From Neodiprion pinetum (lineage: Eukaryota; Arthropoda; Insecta; Hymenoptera; Diprionidae): 64,000 nucleotides of DNA. The notes beneath the pieces are model-generated. The model had not been told where the DNA came from. It did not search any database and saw nothing but the letters and a program-made list of their open reading frames with translations. Of the stretch, positions 1-11,107 are shown piece after piece; the first letter of the stretch is position 1; every line of letters starts with the position of its first letter. The stretch lies in NCBI RefSeq assembly GCF_021155775.2, contig NC_060234.1, positions 11,521,871-11,585,870 on the forward strand, given 5' to 3'. Both the position numbers and the translations under genes were made by a program.

Positions 1-367
1 TTGCTAGAATAAATGTAGTTATAAATAAAAGTTGGCCAATTCATTCGTCCATTCGTTGAAATTGTGTGTGTGGAAATCTGTTTAATATATTCGACTTTTT
101 TTCAATTATTTTTCAAGCAACACAATGTTTGTTAACCATACAGTTAAAGAACGCATTTATGTAGCTATTATTCGCGCTCGATCTTTGGAGTTTTTTCACA
201 AATTCTTGACAACAGACAGACAATGCTGTTTCACTCGCTCTCATTCATTATCACACCCGCTTTTTCGTCTCTACACGCCCTCCCAATGTTTCATTTGGCA
301 TATGCAGCTCTCTTTCATCTATCATTGAATCACCATTTTTTTCTCTGCACCTCTATTTTTTGGTATT

Positions 368-640
368 ATGGTATTTAACATAATCCATGGCAACTCACCA
401 TCATATTTCAAAGAGTTATTTTCTCCCCAAAATCAAACGAACCATACTTCCCGACAACAAAAAACTCACTATTTCCACTTACCTCTACACCGCACGTCTA
501 CCTATCGCGATTCATTTCTTCTTTCTGCCACGTATTGTTGGCACTCCCTCCCTGCTGAATTAGCAACTTCTCCCTCACTTCCAATTCTAAGGGTTCGACT
601 GCGCAAGTACCTCTTTGCTATAGATAGGGTTACGGTTTAG
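368..640 (+). pseudogene. LINE reverse transcriptase, C-terminal fragment
   Basis: This open frame of about 90 codons matches the far C-terminal part of LINE ORF2 proteins, where a motif of the form W-NSLP-A precedes a last basic helix (here LRKYLFAIDR). It lacks the endonuclease and reverse-transcriptase domains, so it is a 5'-truncated or cut-off remnant with no expected activity. The stop at 638-640 is followed directly by AT-rich tail sequence. The assignment rests on this C-terminal pattern only. Confidence 0.5.
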
Positions 641-670
641 CTATTTTTAATCAAAATTTTAACGTTTTGG

Positions 671-812
671 CTATTTTAATTTTAATTTTAATTTTAATTT
701 TAACTATCATCAGATTGTATCTATCCACAATCCTTTGATCTTGATTTATCTTTATTTTAATTGCAACCTTATTTTTATTTTTATTTTTATCTTTATTTTT
801 ATTTTTATTTTC
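671..812. repeat. (TTTTAA)n/(TTTTTA)n low-complexity tracts
   Basis: Two tandem low-complexity tracts lie here: ATTTTA-type units at about 671-704 and TTTTTA-type units at about 770-812. They sit inside the 3' region of the LINE remnant. Confidence 0.85.
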
Positions 813-880
813 GGCACATTATTTCATACTCTTTATTTCGTGTCCTCTTGTAGATGTCTATTACTATCAAGGGGAGGTTC

Positions 881-928
881 TGTTAGAATTAATATCAAAA
901 TAATGTATTTACTGTACACGTTCTATTA
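881..928 (+). repeat. 5' LTR of the copia element (48 bp)
   Basis: This repeat begins TGTTAG, and its only difference from the 3' LTR is T versus G within ATGTATTTACTG. It lies exactly between the target duplication and the primer-binding site, which shows that it is the whole LTR and not a truncated one. Confidence 0.85.
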
Positions 929-942
929 GGTTATGGGCCCAG
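929..942 (+). promoter_or_regulatory. Primer-binding site (initiator tRNA-Met, internal)
   Basis: GGTTATGGGCCCAG is complementary to the anticodon-stem region of eukaryotic initiator tRNA-Met (CTGGGCCCATAACC). Priming by a half-tRNA-Met is a known hallmark of copia elements. The site abuts the LTR. Confidence 0.85.
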
Positions 943-989
943 ACCCATTTTTGCTAAATTTAAAGTTTTTTTCTCGTGCAAAAGTAACT

Positions 990-3900
990 ATGTCGACGTC
1001 GGGGTACTTAGTGAATGTGCCGAAACTCAAGGGACGCGAAAATTACGACGATTGGGCGTTTGCAACAAGTAATTTCTTGTTACTTGAAGGCATTGACATT
1101 GAAAATATGCCAGCAACTATCAGTGAATCTGAGAATAAAAAAGCTAAAGCAAAACTCGTTATGACTATTGACTGTTCATTATATGTGCATATAAAAAGTG
1201 AAACTACAGTGGACGGTGTGTGGAAGAAATTAAAACAGTTATTTGATGACACGGGGTATCAACGAAAAATAAGTTTGCTTCGTACATTGATTTCAATACG
1301 CCTCGATAACTGCGAATCCATGACATCCTATGTATCTCAAGTGGTTGAGACAGCACATAAATTGAAAGGGACAGGTTTCGAAATCACAGACGAGTGGATT
1401 GGGTCATTACTTTTGGCGGGACTTCCAGATAAGTATTCACCGATGATAATGGCAATAGAGCACTCTGGAATAGCCGTTAGCGCTGACGTCATTAAAACAA
1501 AGTTACTTGACATGTGTTCGGAGGTTGGCACTACTGGAATCGATTCTGCTTTTTGGTCAAAACAGCGAAATAAAAATGGCAGCACTGACAAGCAAATGTC
1601 AAAGTCAACCAGCAGTAAACAAATAAAGTGTTATAATTGCAAGAAGATCGGCCACTACAAAAATAAGTGTCCTGAATTAAAAGCAAATAAACAATTGAAT
1701 GCTTTTAGCGCAGCGTTTTTCAATGGTTATTATAACACAGAAGACTGGTACATCGACTCAGGCGCAAGCGCGCATATGACGTCAAACCAAAAATGTTTAC
1801 TCCGAACTCGACCAGTACACGAAACTAAAGAGATCGTAGTGGCAAATCAAATGACGGTGCCTGTAGTTAGTGTTGGTGAAACACAGATAACGACATGCGT
1901 GAACAGTTCTCAGTATGAAGTGATTGTGAAGGACGTATTGTATATACCGAATCTCACGGCAAACTTACTATCCGTAAGCCAATTTATAGCTAAAGGAAAT
2001 AAAGTTGTATTCAAAAAGGATACCTGTTTTATATAGAACCAAGTGAATGAGCTTATTGGTACAGCTAATTTGATAAATGGAGTGTACAAGTTAAACACAA
2101 AAAAATTCGAGAACTCGTTATCGGCAATGTCAACATGGCATAGAAGGTTAGGACATATAAATAGTAAGTCCTTACAAAAAATGAAAGAAGGAGCAGTAGA
2201 AGGAGTTTCCTTTCACGAGAAAGCTGACATACAGATACAGAATTGTGAAGTGTGCTGTGAGGGAAAACAATCACGTTTACCCTTCCCATCAGCAAACCAT
2301 AGAAGCGGAAAACTACTGGATGTAGTACACTCAGATTTATGCGGGCAGATGGAGACCAAGTCAATTGGTCAGGCGAAGTACTTTCTTCTGTTTGTGGATG
2401 ATGCCAGCAGAATGACTTTTGTCTACTTCTTGAAGGAAAAGAACCAGGTGTTCTAGCAGTTCAAAGAATTTCGAAGTTTAGTTGAGAATCAAACTGGAAA
2501 CAAAATAAAAATACTGAGAACCGACAATGGAGGTGAATTTTGTTCACGTGAAATGGAAAATTACTTAAAACAAGTAGGTATTGTCCATCAGAAGACCAAT
2601 CCTAACACTCCAGAGCAGAATGGACTCTCAGAGAGGTTCAACAGAACTGTAGTTGAACGGGCAAGATGTTTATTGTTTGAAGCAGGTCTCGACAAAAGTT
2701 TTTGGGCTGAAGCAGTTAATACTGCAGTTTACCTAAAGAACAGAACACCAGCCGCCAGTTTAGGCATGATGACACCATTTGAGAGGTGGACAGGTGAGAA
2801 ACCAGACCTCAGCCACGTTAGAATTTTTGGCAGTAAAGTAATGGTGCATGTTCCCAAAGTACAACGACAAAAATGGGATAAGAAGGCTGACAGATTAATT
2901 TTAGTAGGGTATCCAGATAATGTGAAAGGATACAGATTATATAACCCAAGAACTAAAAAAATTACTACGAGCAGAGATGTCATCATTATGGAAAAAATGG
3001 AGTTGGACGAAGCTCAGATTGTAGTAAACGATTGTGAAAATAAGTCAAAGAAAGATAAAAACTTAGAAGAAGATGAAAACTTAATAGAAAATCCAGGTTC
3101 AGATCCAAATGATTCAACATATATTTGTGAATCATCGTCTTCCCAAGATGACTCATATCAATCTGTTACTAAAGAAGAGTCTTTTGCAGAGAATCAAGTT
3201 CAAATTGAAGCCAAGCGTAAGAGAAAGCCAGTAGAAAGATATGGGATGACCAATCTCTGTCTTCTGGATAATCTGGAGTCATGTGATGAAGAACTCAGTT
3301 ATGAAGCTGCAATAAATGGACCAGACAAGGAACAGTGGAGAAAAGCGATGGAAGATGAACTGAAAGCTTTCGACGATAATCAAGCATGGACGTTTGTAGA
3401 TAGGAAAGAAGCTGATAGAGTGGTACAGTGCAAGTGGGTATTCAAGAAAAAGTACGAAAGTGACAATAGTGTGCGATATAGAGCAAGACTGGTGGCAAAA
3501 GGTTTTACCCAAAAAGAGGGCGTGGATTACGCTGACACATACTCACCAGTGCTTCGTTACTCTACACTAAGGTTTCTATTTGCTTTAAGTGTCAAACTTA
3601 ACTTTGAAATTACTCACTTAGATGTAACTACTGCATTCCTAAATGGTTACTTAAATGAAAATGTGTATATGCAAGTTCCCCCTAATTTAGATTGTAAAGA
3701 AAATAGTGTTCTTAAATTAAATCGTGCAATTTATGGTCTAAAACAATCAGCCAGGGCTTGGAACGAAAGAGTAAATGATTCTTTATTAAAATTAAATTTT
3801 GTTAAGTCAAAGTTAGAACCATGTCTGTATATAAAAAATTGTGAAAAGGAACAGATCATAATAGCAATCTTTGTTGATGATTTTTTCATTTTTTCAAACA

Positions 3901-4766
3901 GTAGTAATATGGTTAATGAGTGAAAAACAAATTTAATGTCAAAATTTAAAATTAAGGATTTGGGCCAATTAAAACAATGTTTGGGTATGAGAGTTAAAAT
4001 GTATCAGAATGGCAATATTTCCTTAGATCAAGAAAAGTTTGTAGATCATATTTTAAGTAAATTTAATATGACAAACTGTAAAGTTGTTGGTACTCCTATT
4101 GAGAAAAATTTAAAACTAGAGAAAAGTGTAGATGTTTATAAACAATATCCATTCCAACAACTAATAGGAAGCCTAATGTACTTAAGTGTTTTGACTCGCC
4201 CAGATATTTCCTATAGTGTGAGTTATTTGAGCCAATTTAATAATTCATATTCCTATACTCATTGGAAGCATGCGAAACGCATCCTAAGATACTTATGTAA
4301 AACTAAATCTTATGGCCTAATGTTTATCAAAGATAATTGTAAATTAGAGGGTTTCGTTGATGCAGATTGGGCTTCAAATACACTAGATAGGAGATCCTAT
4401 ACAGGTTTCTATTTTAAACTTTCTGGAACTGTTATTTCATATGAATGTAAAAAACAACGTACTATAGCCTTATCAAGTACAGAGGCAGAATATATGGCGA
4501 TTGCTGAAGCCTGTAAAGAGGCTATTTATTTAAAAAACTTGTTTTCTGAAATTATAAACAGTTGTGATTACGTAATTATATTGTATAATGACAATCAAGG
4601 TGCTCAGAAGCTGTCTGAAAATCCTTTATTTCATAAAAGAACGAAGCACATAGATGTGCGTCATCATTTTGTTAGAGAAGCAGTTGCTAACAATCTTATA
4701 AAGATAGTCTACATGCCAACATCTGAAATGCCAGCAGACTTGCTGACCAAGGGCTTAGATAGTTAA
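990..4766 (+). pseudogene. Copia gag-pol polyprotein with three in-frame stops
   Basis: This single frame encodes Gag, protease, integrase, reverse transcriptase and RNase H in the Ty1/copia order. ATG 990 is preferred as start because MSTSGYLVNVPKLKGRENYD is the usual copia Gag opening. Visible landmarks are a CX2CX4HX4C zinc knuckle near residue 214, a DSGAS protease site near residue 256, HRRLGH in the pre-integrase zinc region, TDNGGEF and PEQNGLSERF in the integrase core, FVDD of the reverse transcriptase near residue 962, and DADWA and SSTEAEY in RNase H. Stops interrupt the frame at 2034-2036 (TAG), 2454-2456 (TAG) and 3921-3923 (TGA). No frameshift was seen, so the copy is only lightly decayed but should not make a full polyprotein. 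Confidence 0.9.
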
Positions 4767-4893
4767 ACATGACTATTTTGTAAAAAAGTTAGGTATTCAA
4801 AACATTGTTTAATAGGTGACTATCTGTAAATTAATAGCATTTTTTTTTGTTTGTCAAAAATAGTTTATATGTTACAAAGTTCAGATTATTTTG

Positions 4894-4904
4894 ATAAGTG
4901 GAGA
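4894..4904 (+). promoter_or_regulatory. Polypurine tract
   Basis: The purine-rich stretch AAGTGGAGA lies immediately before the 3' LTR, where plus-strand priming occurs in LTR retrotransposons. Confidence 0.65.
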
Positions 4905-4952
4905 TGTTAGAATTAATATCAAAATAATGTATTGACTGTACACGTTCTATTA
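4905..4952 (+). repeat. 3' LTR of the copia element (48 bp)
   Basis: It is identical to 881-928 at 47 of 48 positions and is followed directly by the target duplication GGTTC. Confidence 0.85.
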
Positions 4953-5338
4953 GGTTCTAGTCAAAATCGACCAAAAAAACTTATTTTTTTGTATTGCTTT
5001 ATTTTCATCCTTAAGGTCTTAAGGGCAAAAGGATATTTCCCTATCTAATTGATTTTACGAGTTATAGCGTATAGACGAGAGAGCGCGTTTTTCGTTTCGG
5101 ATCACTTGGCAGGGCTGTAGAGTGCCCCGCGCACACTGTCCACCGCCGCGCACGACCGTCGTCAGTGAGGGCTGGAGCTGCCATTTTGTATTATTTTTAC
5201 TCGAAAAAATTTTGTAAACTTTTTAAAATATAGACAAATAATACCACAAAATTTTTTTAAAAAAAATACGTATGTACTCTCAAAAAAAATCATGAAATTA
5301 CGCACATTTTCAGGCCTCTGGACTAGAACCTCCCCTTA

Positions 5339-5545
5339 AGAAATTCTGTTACCATTATATCAACTTTATTACTATTATTAAATATTTTTTATATTTCTTT
5401 TTTATACTTATACCAACTATTGTTATTTCAATATGCTTGAAAAACTTATTTATGATTTACATTGAATAATTTTATGTAATTTCATAATTCGCTTCATGGT
5501 ACTACCAAGGCATAATAAAGGTTCAATCAATCAATCAATCAATCT
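5339..5545 (+). mobile_element. LINE 3' end, right part, with (AATC)n tail
   Basis: This AT-rich sequence follows the MITE's TTAA and ends with CATAATAAAGG and a short (CAAT)n tail at about 5522-5545. Tails of this kind are common at the 3' ends of non-LTR retrotransposons. I interpret it as the continuation of the LINE remnant at 361-870; joining the two needs only removal of the nested MITE and copia. Confidence 0.5.
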
Positions 5546-5582
5546 CTCTCTCTCTCTCTCTCTTTCTCTCTTTCTCTCTTAT
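5543..5582. repeat. (TC)n microsatellite
   Basis: A simple TC run of about 40 bp with a few TTT interruptions directly follows the (AATC)n tail. Confidence 0.9.
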
Positions 5583-6104
5583 GCTTTTTCCTTCATAGAT
5601 CAAAAAAGCTGATGAATACGGTACAATAATTGTATTTAACGAACAAATGCGTAAGAAAATTCGTACGTAACATGCCGAACAGATCATGATTTTGTTGCCG
5701 CAGAACGGAATGACCTGTTGGCAGAGAAACAAAATAAGGAAGAAAATAATGAAAACGGGTTATTCATTTTCCGTTACTCGTAATTTAATATTCCAATTCG
5801 TTTGATAATAGCGATACGGGTAACGCGCGGTATGCGACGACAGAGAGACGGGCCAAGCCTCGAGCGCGAGAGCTGCGATTGGACTCGTGCATATATTCGG
5901 TGACTCGTTACAGCGCCGTATTCGGTCGTTACACAAGTTTTCTCACAAGCTTTTCAAATTTTTCAGCTTTTGGCTGAGGTTGTGTCGTTTATCGTCGAGG
6001 GCTTGTTGATTCCTGAGTCTGGCGAGTGCGTACATTCTCACTTTCAGAAGATATTTCAGTGCATAAATGTGATGTTCCCGACACAGGTGCTCGGAATCAA
6101 ACCA
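5583..6104. other. Noncoding interval
   Basis: I recognise no gene, terminal repeat or RNA here. It borders the 3' end of the minus-strand P-like gene and may contain that element's 3' untranslated region. Confidence 0.4.
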
Positions 6105-6718
6105 TTAAGGCAGTTTTTGATCCGTCATAAGCACGCAACCGTGCATCGTTTTTTTGAGAACATCCTCTTGTGTCCAGTAGTTTCCAATCGTATTATGAAA
6201 ATACTGGAGTTGCACGAAGACGACTTTTTTCAGAATATCTTGTGGTCGCGTCAGTTTTGTAATTAATGGTTCATCTTCGTTCGGATTCTCATACTCTCTC
6301 GCTGCCAGATAGAATTCGTCATCGGTGATTTGCTCAATAGGCGTCTTTGCAAGAACATCGCGACACTGAGTGCAATTGAACTTAGTGATTGTGCGGAACG
6401 CTACAAAGCCACTCAAATTTGCTAAAGCGTTCTGGTCGTAGCCCTTGAACACGTTGAAGTCGAATTGAGCATCCTGGGTAATGCTTCGAATATCTTCTTC
6501 CATCTGCTCGATATATGTTGCAATTTCAGAATCTTGTTCCGGCGTTATAAAATCGACAATATCGACCTCAGACTCTTGTGTCTCAATCAACGGAGCATGG
6601 AGAAGTTGAGGAGCTTCAGGATATTGCGAATTACCTTTCTCCAGAGCATAGATGTCTTTGCTGGATATTATATGCTTCAGCGAGATGCGTGCCGTCCAAG
6701 CTGTTGGATTTGCATTAA

Positions 6719-7752
6719 GGGGTAAGGCCACTGTAAATTTTTTGAAAAATCCATTTTTTTTTATTGGCTTCAAAAATAGTTTAAACCCTCTAGAATAAGG
6801 AAAAAAAGGTCCCGTGCGAGAAAAATTTTTGTTTGGCCCCCAAATCATCTTCAAGCGGAAAAACTGTCCTAGATATCGCGACGGATATCGCTGTTTGCAC
6901 ATTCAAAGGCGGCCTTACCAACGTCTTGCAAATATTCAAGATGTTGGAGGTGGAAATTGGTGTACAGTTATATAATTTCTGCATCGAAGCCGACGCCAAA
7001 CGCATTACGCACGCGGAGACATCTCTGAGCGACGCGGCAAAAAATGCGCGCGCGCTCCAAAAATCCACCAGGAAAGACGAAGAAGACGAAAATTTGGCCA
7101 TCGAAGGACAAATGTATGGTGCTGGGATTGCAGACTAACGGTAAAATTTTTTTTTACCTTCTTTTTTTTATTTTTTCCAATAAAAAACTATTCGCAAAAC
7201 TTTAAACGCGTTTTTCTCGAAACACGGTTTTTCAAAATGGCACGCAGCATCACTTGAACAATTTTCATTTTTTTTTCTTGAAATTTTGACTAGATATGAA
7301 CATTAACATTATCTTGAGAATGTCGATCGGGATTTTCAACAACTTTATTTATTGATTTTTTATTAACAAAAAACCAGCCATTTTTTTCGTCAAAAATCAA
7401 TTTTTTTTTTCAAACGCACGCCAAATCCACAAAAAGTGATACTTTTTAAAATCCGATCGACATTCTCTAGTTATAATCCTCTAGGTTGATGGTTTTTTTT
7501 TTTTTTTTGTTCTAGATTCAAAAGTGCACCAGTGGTGCTGCGTGCCGCGGAGCCCTGCAAGCAGAACATGCCCCGGGAAGATACCTGTGGAACCGCCATT
7601 TTGTTTTTTTTTTGCTGTAAAAAAATGTTATAATAAAGTTTAATGTATGCGCGATAACACCCTTAAAAGTTTTTTTTCAATTACCTTCAATTTTGGAGGC
7701 AAAAAATTCGTGAAAAAACCTTTTTTTTGGACCGTTACAGTGGCCTTACCCC
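6719..7752. mobile_element. TTAA-flanked Kolobok-type nonautonomous element
   Basis: A perfect 18-bp terminal inverted repeat, GGGGTAAGGCCACTGTAA, occupies 6719-6736 and, inverted, 7735-7752. TTAA flanks both ends (6715-6718 and 7753-7756). The element is 1,034 bp and is inserted in the P-like transposase. It carries on the plus strand a fragment of a Kolobok-type transposase. TTAA duplication is also seen in piggyBac, so the superfamily is inferred from the coding fragment. Confidence 0.85.
6833..7138 (+). pseudogene. Kolobok-type transposase, C-terminal fragment
   Basis: About 100 codons end in MYGAGIAD followed by TAA. A terminal YGxGxxD-type motif, preceded by a segment with DIAVCTFKGG and a basic KRI/AE helix, is the C-terminal pattern I associate with transposases annotated as Mutator-like/Kolobok. 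The catalytic part is missing. The fragment begins about 100 bp inside the element and has no convincing own start, so it is probably a relic left by internal deletion of a full-length parent. Confidence 0.5.
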
Positions 7753-9508
7753 TTAAATCCCCCACGTTGCCGCAACTTAGAAAAAATTTGTTCATCCGAG
7801 TATTGATTGCATAATCCCGTTGCAAGTTCGAATCCGCGAAATTCGTCTTTGAGATAATTGCAGAGTGAGAGTAAGGCTGTCACTGTTTGCCGAAGGCCTC
7901 GTATCAATTGCAGTTGCTTGCTTTTTGCAATTCGGGATAGTACTTCACGATTCACACTCATTGATGAATTCTTGGAACAACTTTGCAGTATCGGGATTCA
8001 TATCCGATAAAACTCGTTTTTTCCCCACAGTGATTTTCAAGCTGTACGAGTTGCACGTATCAATGGCATCATTTATCTTCTTCGCAAAATTTGATGAAGC
8101 TTTCCACATGTCACTTTTCAGTTGGCCGCTCGTTCCCGCTGTTTTTATTGCGCACGAGAAACGGTTGCTGAACAACTGAAATGCTCGTTCCACATTCATC
8201 GATTCGAAAGTCTTCGGTTTTATGTGTCTGTCAGTGATGTGAGACAACAGGTTTGACCCAGCTTCCGTGGCACAATCGATTCTCCACGTGTTGACGAAAT
8301 AACTCCAAGCTACGATAACTTCAACATTTTGATAAAGTTTCTTGGAGTCATCTTTGCCCTCTCTGAAGAACGCCGCAAGCCTTTTAATCAAATGTGGAAA
8401 GTCGCTTACTGCATAATACAGCCTGCCCTTGTGCGTGAAATATGGCTGCTCAGGTGTCATCTTAAGCTCGGTACTGTACAGCTTCTGGTTTGGCCCACCT
8501 TGATCGCAGCAGCATGTCATGCGGACATCAGGTCCAACGGCAGTGACTTTTTCCAAACACATCGTGACCAACTCACGCAGATGTGTTGCAGATACCGCCG
8601 AGTGCGACAACACGTAGGCTATCGGTTGGCGGTACGGTTTTTGAGCGTTCATACTTTCAATTGAAAATACCAAAATATCTGTCGCTCGCTGATCTCGTCG
8701 TCAAAGAGGGCCAAAAGATCGACTAATCCTTCGACTTGGTCAATTGTTTCAGAGTACTCCTCCATACTCTTTATTTTCGTTTCGTCGAAAATCAAAGAAA
8801 GAAGTCGTTGCTTGGGAGGTAAATTCAACAGTTTCTCCCCCAGGGCCTTGAAAATCAACTCAGTAAACCCAGGTTTTATGTCGTAATCCATAGCCCAACG
8901 TTTCATTGTAGATGAGCTAGGAAAATTGCATCCTGCTTGTCGAAGTCGACTCATGCCAACTAGAGAGTAATAGTGCAATAGTTTTGCCAAATTTTTCTTT
9001 TCCTCCGAGAAGGGTGCATTTTCAGTATGCAGTTGCAAACATACCATCGCTTTTGCACCTGCCGATAAGTCTGAGAGTGACAAAACTATTTCACGTGTAC
9101 TTTTCCCGGTGAACGTGTGAGCTTTTGTTTTTACTCAATTCTCGCGTTCGTTGATATTTATGAACTTCTTTTTTAAGGCGCGCAATTCTTTCCGAAGGTC
9201 ATGATTTTCTTTTTCCAGTAACTTCACCCTCTTCAGGAGATTATCCATCGGAGCTTCAGTTATGCGAGGTTGATCGTGTTCCATGGGTTCTTCGGCAAAT
9301 GAATGCAATTCAACCGCGAAATCCTCCAAGACTGATCGTGCTCCATGATTTCCGGAGAGTTATTCAGGGCCGATGTGTTATGATCGACAGGAACAGCGGT
9401 GCTTTTTAAACGATCAGGCGTCACTAAATCATCCTTCGCAAAATGTGATACACAAACGCCAGACTTGACGAGCGATGTTAAACTTCTTTTTACTAAATCA
9501 GAGTTGCC

Positions 9509-11103
9509 TGTAAAAACATAGAAAAGTAAGCACTGCTGATCTTAATGAAAGTTGTACAGAAACTTCAGAAATAAACAAATCATAATTTATAGATGTACAG
9601 AATAAAAGTTAGGGCCTTACGTATACCGTGGGCGCCTCGATTTTCGAACATTTTTTTTTTATGAAGGAAGGGGAAATCTTTTTTTTTATTTTCCTGGATT
9701 GTTTATCAACTATTTAATTCTATTAAAAAAAAATTTTATTTTCATTTTTCATTTTTCAATGGACAAAAATTTTATTAGATCAGAATTATTGTACTTCGTG
9801 ATTCAATAAAAATCTGAAAAACTTTAGCAACAATTGGCATACTATGAACTACAGTAACCAACATTAATATCACTCGAAAGATATTAACTAATTGTTTAAA
9901 CAATTAATTATTTAAAAACATAATGGTGACCCCTTGTTTTTTTTTTTTTACGCATCAAATTTTTAATCGTGCTGATCGCTTACGAATTTTTTCAAAATTT
10001 TGTACAGATTTTGAAATTTCTTTTTAAAATATATAGAATGGCCCTATACATGCCTAGTGCCTTTGAAACTTTGCAAGTCTAATGTTAAACCTGTCCTCAA
10101 AAACATATCCAAAATTCACATTTCTTAGTTTATATTTTGTTATTTTTTTTCAAAATATTTCAAAAATGAAAAAAATTGGAAAAATAATTATATTTGTTTA
10201 CATCTATTTCGATCGTCGTTTTGTTTACATTTGGTCCGAACGAACCAATTATGGGGTAGATCTGAGATGGTCGAAAAAAATGTGGCCGAGTTGACGGAGA
10301 ATCTTTCTTTTTCGGGTTAAATTCCGAAAATATCGATTTTTGGAAAAAAAGGTAGAAACCGAAGTTGTTCAGAATTTGATTCTCAACAAGTTTGTTGCTT
10401 TCACTTATGCTATTAAGTTGAAAATAAACGAGATAATGGAAATATTTCGAATTTGTTGCTGTTTTCAGGTTTTATTCCAAAAATCTTGATCCTAGAAGAA
10501 AAACTGTAAGACTAAACTTGTAGAGAATCAAAATTGATACAACTTTTGTTCCCACGGTTTTTCTATAAAATCAAAACCGGCCGACTTAGTCAAGAAAAAC
10601 CATTTTTCGAATATACGCATAAGCATGATTTGGTCGCCATTTTGAATTTACACTCCCAGTGACCCCCCCCCCCGAGACAGCTGTGAAAAAAAATTCACTA
10701 AATAATTATTCGTGGGTTCGATCGGTTTTTTGCCTATAATGACTGGACCAATATGAAAATACAAATTTTTTCAGATTTTTCTTCTACACAGTTATCGAGT
10801 AATTGAACATTGAAGTTCACGTGTATAAGCATAGCGTTTCCATACGTTTATTCAAAACAGAGAATTACGTTATAATTTATAACAACAATAGTGAGTGCGG
10901 GCGTTAACGCTATATTATACTTATGTATAAGCAAAATTGGGCGTGAATTACGCCGGGAAGCAGTATTGAGGCTGATTAGGTACCCGGCCTCTCGCCGGGC
11001 TCAGCGACATTGCATATAAAGTGCATATAATCGCGTAATTTGAGCACTGCTGCCGATAAGGAAGCCAAGGCGGGCTATGCTGCACGATGAATTTCGCACT
11101 CAT
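9509..11103. other. Noncoding AT-rich interval
   Basis: No coding region is supported. The stretch has several A/T homopolymers, a C run of about ten bases at 10666-10675 and a GC-richer island at about 10910-11085. A TTAGGGCCTTACG motif at about 9610 looks like a transposon end, but I found no inverted partner. The upstream THAP exon of the P-like gene would be expected here and was not recognised. Confidence 0.4.
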
Positions 11104-11107
11104 TTAA

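Larger units (their letters stand above)
361..870 (+). mobile_element. Non-LTR retrotransposon (LINE) 3' region, left part
   Basis: The frame at 368-640 ends in a pattern typical of LINE reverse-transcriptase C-termini: a histidine/proline stretch (FHLPLHRTSTYRDSF), then CWHSLPAELA and an FKxRL-like ending. An AT-rich 3' untranslated region follows. This region is interrupted at about 870 by a MITE carrying a copia element, and it appears to resume at 5339, where an AATAAA-like signal and an (AATC)n tail close the element. Only the tail of the protein is seen; no catalytic RT motif is present in the window. The clade (Jockey/CR1/L2-like) cannot be decided. Confidence 0.55.
876..4957 (+). mobile_element. 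Ty1/copia LTR retrotransposon with target duplication
   Basis: The element runs from 881 to 4952 and is flanked by the 5-bp direct repeat GGTTC (876-880 and 4953-4957). Both ends carry the same 48-bp sequence starting TGTTAGAATT and ending TTCTATTA, with one mismatch. A primer-binding site for an internal part of initiator tRNA-Met follows the left LTR, and a purine-rich tract (AAGTGGAGA) precedes the right LTR. One continuous gag-pol frame lies between. Every structural landmark of an intact copia insertion is therefore present. The LTR length is far below the few hundred bases usual for the family. Confidence 0.92.
871..5334. mobile_element. TTAA-type MITE (387 bp) split by a copia element
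   Basis: A 15-bp terminal inverted repeat beginning GGGGAGGTTC is present at 871-880, continued at 4958-4962 after the copia insertion, and again inverted at 5320-5334. The right end is followed by TTAA (5335-5338) and the left is preceded by TCAA (867-870), a one-base variant of TTAA. Without copia the element is about 387 bp and noncoding; it has a GC-rich core at about 5085-5180. The TTAA target suggests the piggyBac or Kolobok superfamily. It lies inside the LINE 3' region. Confidence 0.65.
6105..9508 (-). pseudogene. P-element/THAP9-like transposase, broken
   Basis: Minus-strand pieces in order are: 9508-9330, the end of a THAP domain (VCVSHFAKDDL, then LKSTAVPV), after an acceptor site at 9509; 9329-9135, a coiled coil; 9083-8649, with LIFDETKIK, the usual first catalytic Asp region of P transposases; 8673-7945, with CCCDQGGPN, DFPHLIKRL and NVERAFQLFS; 7961-7757; and 6718-6105, with the C-terminal LTRPQDILKKV. 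A frameshift lies near 9329, a TGA stop at 9135-9137, a frameshift near 8660 (T run) and another near 7950. A 1,034-bp TTAA element interrupts it at 6719-7752; removing that element and one TTAA restores RGGFNANPTAWT in frame. The first THAP exon was not found. It should be inactive. Confidence 0.75.

Noticed and set aside
5970..6266. Plus-strand frame of 98 codons
   Set aside because: It is antisense to the C-terminal part of the P-like transposase, which explains the open frame better.
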